Shown: positions 19,301 to 22,645 of the stretch, piece by piece
Numbering within the stretch: position 1 is the first letter of the stretch
How the letters are laid out: every line of letters starts with the position of its first letter
DNA from: an uncultured Prevotellaceae bacterium
Lineage (GTDB): Bacteria; Bacteroidota; Bacteroidia; Bacteroidales; Muribaculaceae
DNA length: 22,645 nucleotides
Reading direction: 5' to 3'
Assembly: GCA_937904375.1 (NCBI GenBank)
Contig: CALDIG010000155.1
Coordinates: forward strand, 1-22,645
The notes under the pieces: generated by a model
The model's database searches: none
What the model was told of the DNA's origin: nothing
Seen by the model: only the letters and a program-made list of their open reading frames with translations
Position numbers and translations under genes: made by a program

Positions 19301-21357
19301 TTGAACTTTTCCTTGACAACAAGCCCGCTGTGCTGCGTGAGAATGTGGCCATCAAACTCACGCGTGAGAACGTCTATTTCAACAAGACGGGCAGCTACAC
19401 CTACGACATTGAGCTGCCGCTGCAGTGCGCCGAGAACCGTGCCATTTTCGGCAGCATCAACAGGGTTGACACAGTGACCGAATACCGTGAGTTGCAAGCC
19501 GTGCTGCGTGTCGATAACAAGGTGCTGCTCAATGGCAAGGCGGTCATCAACCAAGTCACCGACTCGGCGGTCAGGGTGCAGCTGCTGGGCGGCAACAGCG
19601 AGATGAACTTCTATACCAAAGGTGCAGAGCTTTATGTTGACGAACTCGACCTCGGCGACTGGATGCACGAGTTGTCATATCAGCCCGAGCCGCAGCCGGC
19701 CGAGAAAGGCACCGCATTCTACCGAGCAGTGCTTGACTGGATTGAGTGTGTTGACATCCGCTTTCTCAATAAGCCAGACAGCCAGGATAAGTCCAAAGCA
19801 CAGAACGCCCTTGAATGGTGGCAAAAGAGATGGTGGGCTTATGACCATTCACAAGGTTATGATGCCTATGACAATAGAGGCGTAGCATTCCCCGTCATCA
19901 ATGTTAACAGTTCTTGGAACAGTTACTGCGACAGCGGTCTGCTCTGCAACGAGATTGTGATGCGTATGCATGGGCGCGACGGCAATGGGTACGGATATTA
20001 TTTCCCGGAATACCGTCTTGAATGGGAAAACCAGGAAGCGAAATCTGACGGCACTCCGCAAGTGTGCCCATCATACATGCCGATGCTATGCCGCACGATT
20101 GTCAAGGTTCTCGCAGCTGTCGGCTACGAGATAGACATAGAAGGTCTTAAGAGGCTATATACTGACAATACTTTGTTCAGGCGCATTTTCATCGTCACGG
20201 CCAACAACCGTGTGGATATCGCAAAGGCTCTACCTCACTGGACGGTGAACGAGTTCCTGACGCAGGTCGAGAGATTCCTGGGCATCGTTGTCGAGGTTGA
20301 CGAGATAACCAAGTCCTGCACGCTGGTGAACCACCAGACATGGTGGAGCGATACACCGCTTCCCATTGAAGACATTGTTGATGAATACACGTCAGAGGTG
20401 GCGAAAGAAGAGACCAAAGACGTTAGCAATGGCAACATCGGGTTTAGCATGGAGGACAGCGAATATCACCTTTCGGAAGACATCCTTGGGGCTGCCACTA
20501 TAGATAATCGCTTCACAACTTTCGAACAGATGCAGGCATATCTGCGCAGTGGTGCTTCGGCGGACGACAAAAACAAGCTGTTCAATGTTCAAGGGCATCA
20601 GTTTATTCTTGCCACCGTCAAGGACACCAACGGCGAGGTTACCGAATACTACTTCAAAGAGGTCAACCAGTTCGGTGCCCTCATGCGTCAGCCCGACAAA
20701 AAGGATATTGATGTTGAACTGAAGATTGTGCCGGCCACCACAATCATGCAGAATGTGCCATTTGTTATCACATCGTCATACACGCAGAATGGCAAGACTT
20801 ACTACAGTGAACTGAAGGTTGCCGAGGTGCCGATGCCGATACTGGCCATCGAAGGCCCTGCTGATGTCGGCGAGAAGATCCTGGTGCGCGCTGCCGATAC
20901 CGTCAAGACCGACCTTGAGTTACTCATCTCGGGTGAGACTACGGTTGACAGCGCATCTGAAGTCGATAAAATGTATGTGGCCTACGTGCCCGAATCGATG
21001 ACAGCCATTGCCACCGATGACATGAGCTGCATCGGCGACTACCCAGTGGTGCAGCCATGCTCGGCTTACGAAGTCAAGGCCAATGCCTATGGCAACAAAC
21101 ATATCAGTGCGCATAATTTCTTGACACTGCAGCAACTGCAAGACAAAGAGACTATCGGCAACACGAGTTTCGCCGATGGCACTGTCATCGACACCACCGT
21201 TAAATATTGCATCAAGTTTATCTCCAATGAGGTGCTGAAGCCTACGAGGGCTTTTCTTATTCATGGCCAGCGTTTCGCTTGCGAGAAACTTGAATACAAC
21301 ATCACGGCAAAAGGTGTGTCACCATTGGTGACCGGCTATTTCTACAAGCTGGACTAA
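19297..21357 (+). CDS. Large phage tail structural protein (tip/baseplate-type), unassigned
   Basis: A 686-aa protein with no membrane segment. The N-terminus (MIELFLDNKPAVLRENVAIK ... YFNKTGSYTYDIELPLQ) begins with a beta domain that recurs in Bacteroidota prophage tail or baseplate proteins. The middle has WWQKRWWAYD and Trp-rich loops. About 300-370 (YMPMLCRTIVKVLAAVGYEI, ALPHWTVNEFLTQVERFLGI) resembles a LysM/gpD-like tail-tip hub fold in outline. It starts as ATGA overlapping the spanin stop (19297-19300) and ends convergently with the integrase gene, overlapping by 4 nt. The longer frame from 19213 reads through the spanin gene and was rejected. Being placed after lysis genes is unusual for a core tail gene. 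Confidence 0.55.
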   Translation: MIELFLDNKPAVLRENVAIKLTRENVYFNKTGSYTYDIELPLQCAENRAIFGSINRVDTVTEYRELQAVLRVDNKVLLNGKAVINQVTDSAVRVQLLGGNSEMNFYTKGAELYVDELDLGDWMHELSYQPEPQPAEKGTAFYRAVLDWIECVDIRFLNKPDSQDKSKAQNALEWWQKRWWAYDHSQGYDAYDNRGVAFPVINVNSSWNSYCDSGLLCNEIVMRMHGRDGNGYGYYFPEYRLEWENQEAKSDGTPQVCPSYMPMLCRTIVKVLAAVGYEIDIEGLKRLYTDNTLFRRIFIVTANNRVDIAKALPHWTVNEFLTQVERFLGIVVEVDEITKSCTLVNHQTWWSDTPLPIEDIVDEYTSEVAKEETKDVSNGNIGFSMEDSEYHLSEDILGAATIDNRFTTFEQMQAYLRSGASADDKNKLFNVQGHQFILATVKDTNGEVTEYYFKEVNQFGALMRQPDKKDIDVELKIVPATTIMQNVPFVITSSYTQNGKTYYSELKVAEVPMPILAIEGPADVGEKILVRAADTVKTDLELLISGETTVDSASEVDKMYVAYVPESMTAIATDDMSCIGDYPVVQPCSAYEVKANAYGNKHISAHNFLTLQQLQDKETIGNTSFADGTVIDTTVKYCIKFISNEVLKPTRAFLIHGQRFACEKLEYNITAKGVSPLVTGYFYKLD

Positions 21358-22511
21358 AGATTGCCTTTGAAGTGCTTAGTCTCATCATGAACGGCAGCAT
21401 CTCGACCTTGCAGGTACTTGTTAGTGGTTGACACATCTGAGTGACGTGCCTGGTCCCTCGCTATCACAATGCCCTCGGCGTTGGCAAGGTCACGCAGACC
21501 ACTGTCCTTAAGGCTGTAGAACTGGTAACAATCACTCCAACCGAGTCCTTTGCGTACTAATGTATTCCACTTGCGCCGGAACATTTCACTGTCGCTACGT
21601 GTCGCTGATGGGCGCGACACCTTCGGTCCAAACAGATAAAAATCGTTTGGATGCTGGAACACGCCAAGCTCTATCATGAACTTGATGATCTTGTCATTCA
21701 GACCAACCTTGCCATCTCGCTTGTTTTTCGACACGGACGCATTGATGAATACTGACTGCTCCTTGATACTAATGTCTTCGAGCTTGATGTGACTCAATTC
21801 CTCTGGCCTGATGAAAGTGTAATACTCCATCATGCAAGCGAGATAGAAGTACGGATGAGACTCACGAAGATGAGACTCCAGCTGCTTCAACATGGCAGCA
21901 GTCAACGGCTGCCGTTTCTTTCCTACCTCAGCAATATCCTTGATGACTTCAACAGGATTGCTTTTCATGTATTGCTTCTCGACGAAAAAGGCTGCCAACG
22001 ACTGACACCACTGCCGGTAATTATTCCTGGTTCTCGGATTCACCTCTCGATCCAAAAATATGTAGTCGAGAAAATCGCTGACAAATGCCGTGTCAAACTG
22101 ATAGACATAACGGATAGGTAACAACCGCTGCTCGTTGTATTTGCGCAAGATATTGAGTCGTGAGGTGTAAGACTTCCTGGTCTTGTATTTCGGCATTCTC
22201 CCAACGAATGCCTCATATTTATTTAAGGCTTCCTCTAACAAAGTGTAGGCCCGGTTGCTGTCAGCATCGACCCACGGCGACCAACCCTCACGTAAAAGTT
22301 TGGTCAGCAACTCTATGAGTTCGTTGGCACGCTTGCGACGCTCTTTGATTTTTTCAATGTTGTCAAGATGATATTTTTTGCGGCGCATCTTGCCATCGGC
22401 AGGATCGTAGGCATAGAAATCGACATACCACTTGCCGCCAGTGTGAAGTTTTGGATAGGTGAACTTCAAAACCTCGCTCAGTGAGTTTAATTTCTTCCGT
22501 GCTGGGCACAT
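21354..22511 (-). CDS. int: Tyrosine integrase with arm-binding domain (element integrase)
   Basis: A 385-aa protein. Residues about 20-95 form an arm-binding domain (GGKWYVDFYAYDPADGKMRR...), 100-205 a SAM-like core-binding domain, and 210-385 the catalytic domain: Arg in YTFIRPEELS, Lys in VSKNKRDGK, YSLKDSGLRDLANAEG, His in ARDQARHSD, and Tyr in TTNKYLQGRD. It is closely related to the 289-aa recombinase at 16801-17670, including the identical stretch ANAEGIVIARDQARHS. Its place at the edge of the phage genes, pointing inward and next to a probable tRNA-Ser 3' end, fits site-specific integration of the element. An upstream hairpin (22520-22540) lies in its leader. Confidence 0.9.
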   Translation of the reverse strand: MCPARKKLNSLSEVLKFTYPKLHTGGKWYVDFYAYDPADGKMRRKKYHLDNIEKIKERRKRANELIELLTKLLREGWSPWVDADSNRAYTLLEEALNKYEAFVGRMPKYKTRKSYTSRLNILRKYNEQRLLPIRYVYQFDTAFVSDFLDYIFLDREVNPRTRNNYRQWCQSLAAFFVEKQYMKSNPVEVIKDIAEVGKKRQPLTAAMLKQLESHLRESHPYFYLACMMEYYTFIRPEELSHIKLEDISIKEQSVFINASVSKNKRDGKVGLNDKIIKFMIELGVFQHPNDFYLFGPKVSRPSATRSDSEMFRRKWNTLVRKGLGWSDCYQFYSLKDSGLRDLANAEGIVIARDQARHSDVSTTNKYLQGRDAAVHDETKHFKGNL

Positions 22512-22519
22512 TTTTTTTA

Positions 22520-22540
22520 CATTCTTTGGTGTGAAGAATG
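22520..22540. other. Small inverted repeat upstream of the integrase
   Basis: CATTCTT (22520-22526) and AAGAATG (22534-22540) flank a 7-nt loop, 9 nt upstream of the integrase ATG. It could be an operator, a leader hairpin or an integrase-binding site; nothing here decides. Confidence 0.4.
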
Positions 22541-22590
22541 CAAATGGTTAAACTTCTATCGTCTATACTGCGTCTATGACTTTTAAATTC

Positions 22591-22631
22591 AACAAGGGTA
22601 ACTCGTTGCGGTGCAACTTGTTACCCTTGTT
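22591..22631. terminator. Strong hairpin between integrase and tRNA-like end
   Basis: A 12-bp perfect outer stem, AACAAGGGTAAC (22591-22602) / GTTACCCTTGTT (22620-22631), with an inner 5-bp stem GTTGC/GCAAC (22605-22609 / 22613-22617) and a GGT loop. It directly follows, on the - strand, the putative tRNA 3' end, so a transcription terminator for the tRNA is the simplest reading. An attachment-region element is an alternative. Confidence 0.6.
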
Positions 22632-22632
22632 T

Positions 22633-22645
22633 TGGCGGAGAGGAC
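22633..22645 (-). tRNA. Probable 3' end of a tRNA-Ser gene (cut by window edge)
   Basis: On the - strand the last 13 bases read GTCCTCTCCGCCA: the 3' acceptor strand CCTCTCC, discriminator G73 and CCA. A 5' GGAGAGG would pair with it, the pattern of bacterial tRNA-Ser, for which G73 is characteristic. Only the end is present, so the T-arm and anticodon cannot be checked. Integrases of this class often use tRNA 3' ends as attachment sites. Confidence 0.45.

Noticed and set aside
21354..21400. A third copy of the fibre inverted repeat next to the second integrase.
   Set aside because: Although the integrase C-termini are similar (FKGAL/FKGNL), the sequence after the stop does not match the 34-bp repeat.

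Overview
The window is a prophage or phage-like integrated element in a Bacteroidota host, most likely Bacteroidales. The case for Bacteroidota rests on repeated TAnnTTTG -7 promoter boxes ahead of transcription units (1291, 2296, 3597, 4472, 6225, 12955 and 17704), a DUF2971 gene of the type common there, and two tyrosine recombinases with the Bacteroidetes-style SLKDSG...RDQARHS box. Most genes are on the + strand in tightly overlapping operons.

Layout. (1) 1-2284 is AT-rich accessory DNA. It holds the 3' end of a probable antitoxin, a SecB-like chaperone and an ADP-ribosyltransferase-like protein, which together look like a toxin-antitoxin-chaperone (TAC) defence system of the CmdTAC type, followed by a DUF2971 gene. 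(2) 2285-6206 is an early-type region: a DnaQ exonuclease fused to a BRCT domain, small unknown proteins, a long structured leader with three copies of a 13-15 nt word, a zinc-ribbon-like protein, a D12-class DNA adenine methylase and three small ORFs. (3) 6225-11390 is a morphogenesis operon: a tail-associated-like protein, a portal-like protein, a connector-like protein and neck/tail-completion-like proteins. (4) 11457-12939 is an AT-rich cargo insertion. It encodes a proteasome-like Ntn-hydrolase with Ser1/Asp17/Lys33 at canonical spacing, and a small acidic partner. (5) 12955-17670 is the most interesting part, a phase-variable tail-fibre locus. A fibre gene with a GDPD (glycerophosphodiesterase) C-terminal module faces a start-less SGNH-hydrolase module on the other strand. 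The two are bounded by a 34-bp inverted repeat (33/34 identical) that lies in the same reading frame in both modules, and a dedicated tyrosine recombinase sits immediately outside it, its stop codon inside the repeat. Inversion would swap the enzyme on the fibre in frame. (6) 17704-19300 is a complete lysis cassette: holin-like protein, PG-binding/Amidase_3 endolysin and u-spanin-like lipoprotein. (7) 19297-21357 is a large tail protein. (8) 21354-22511 is a second, full-length integrase, and the window ends at what appears to be the 3' end of a tRNA-Ser gene, a plausible attachment site.

How it fits together: the 385-aa integrase with an arm-binding domain would handle integration, while its shorter 289-aa paralogue would act as the fibre invertase. 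The GDPD and SGNH modules would change which surface polymer decoration the phage can attack. The TAC and Ntn-hydrolase cargos would serve the lysogen, probably against competing phages; that role is inferred. I did not recognise a terminase, major capsid protein or tape measure, so the element extends beyond the window, is defective, or is unusual.
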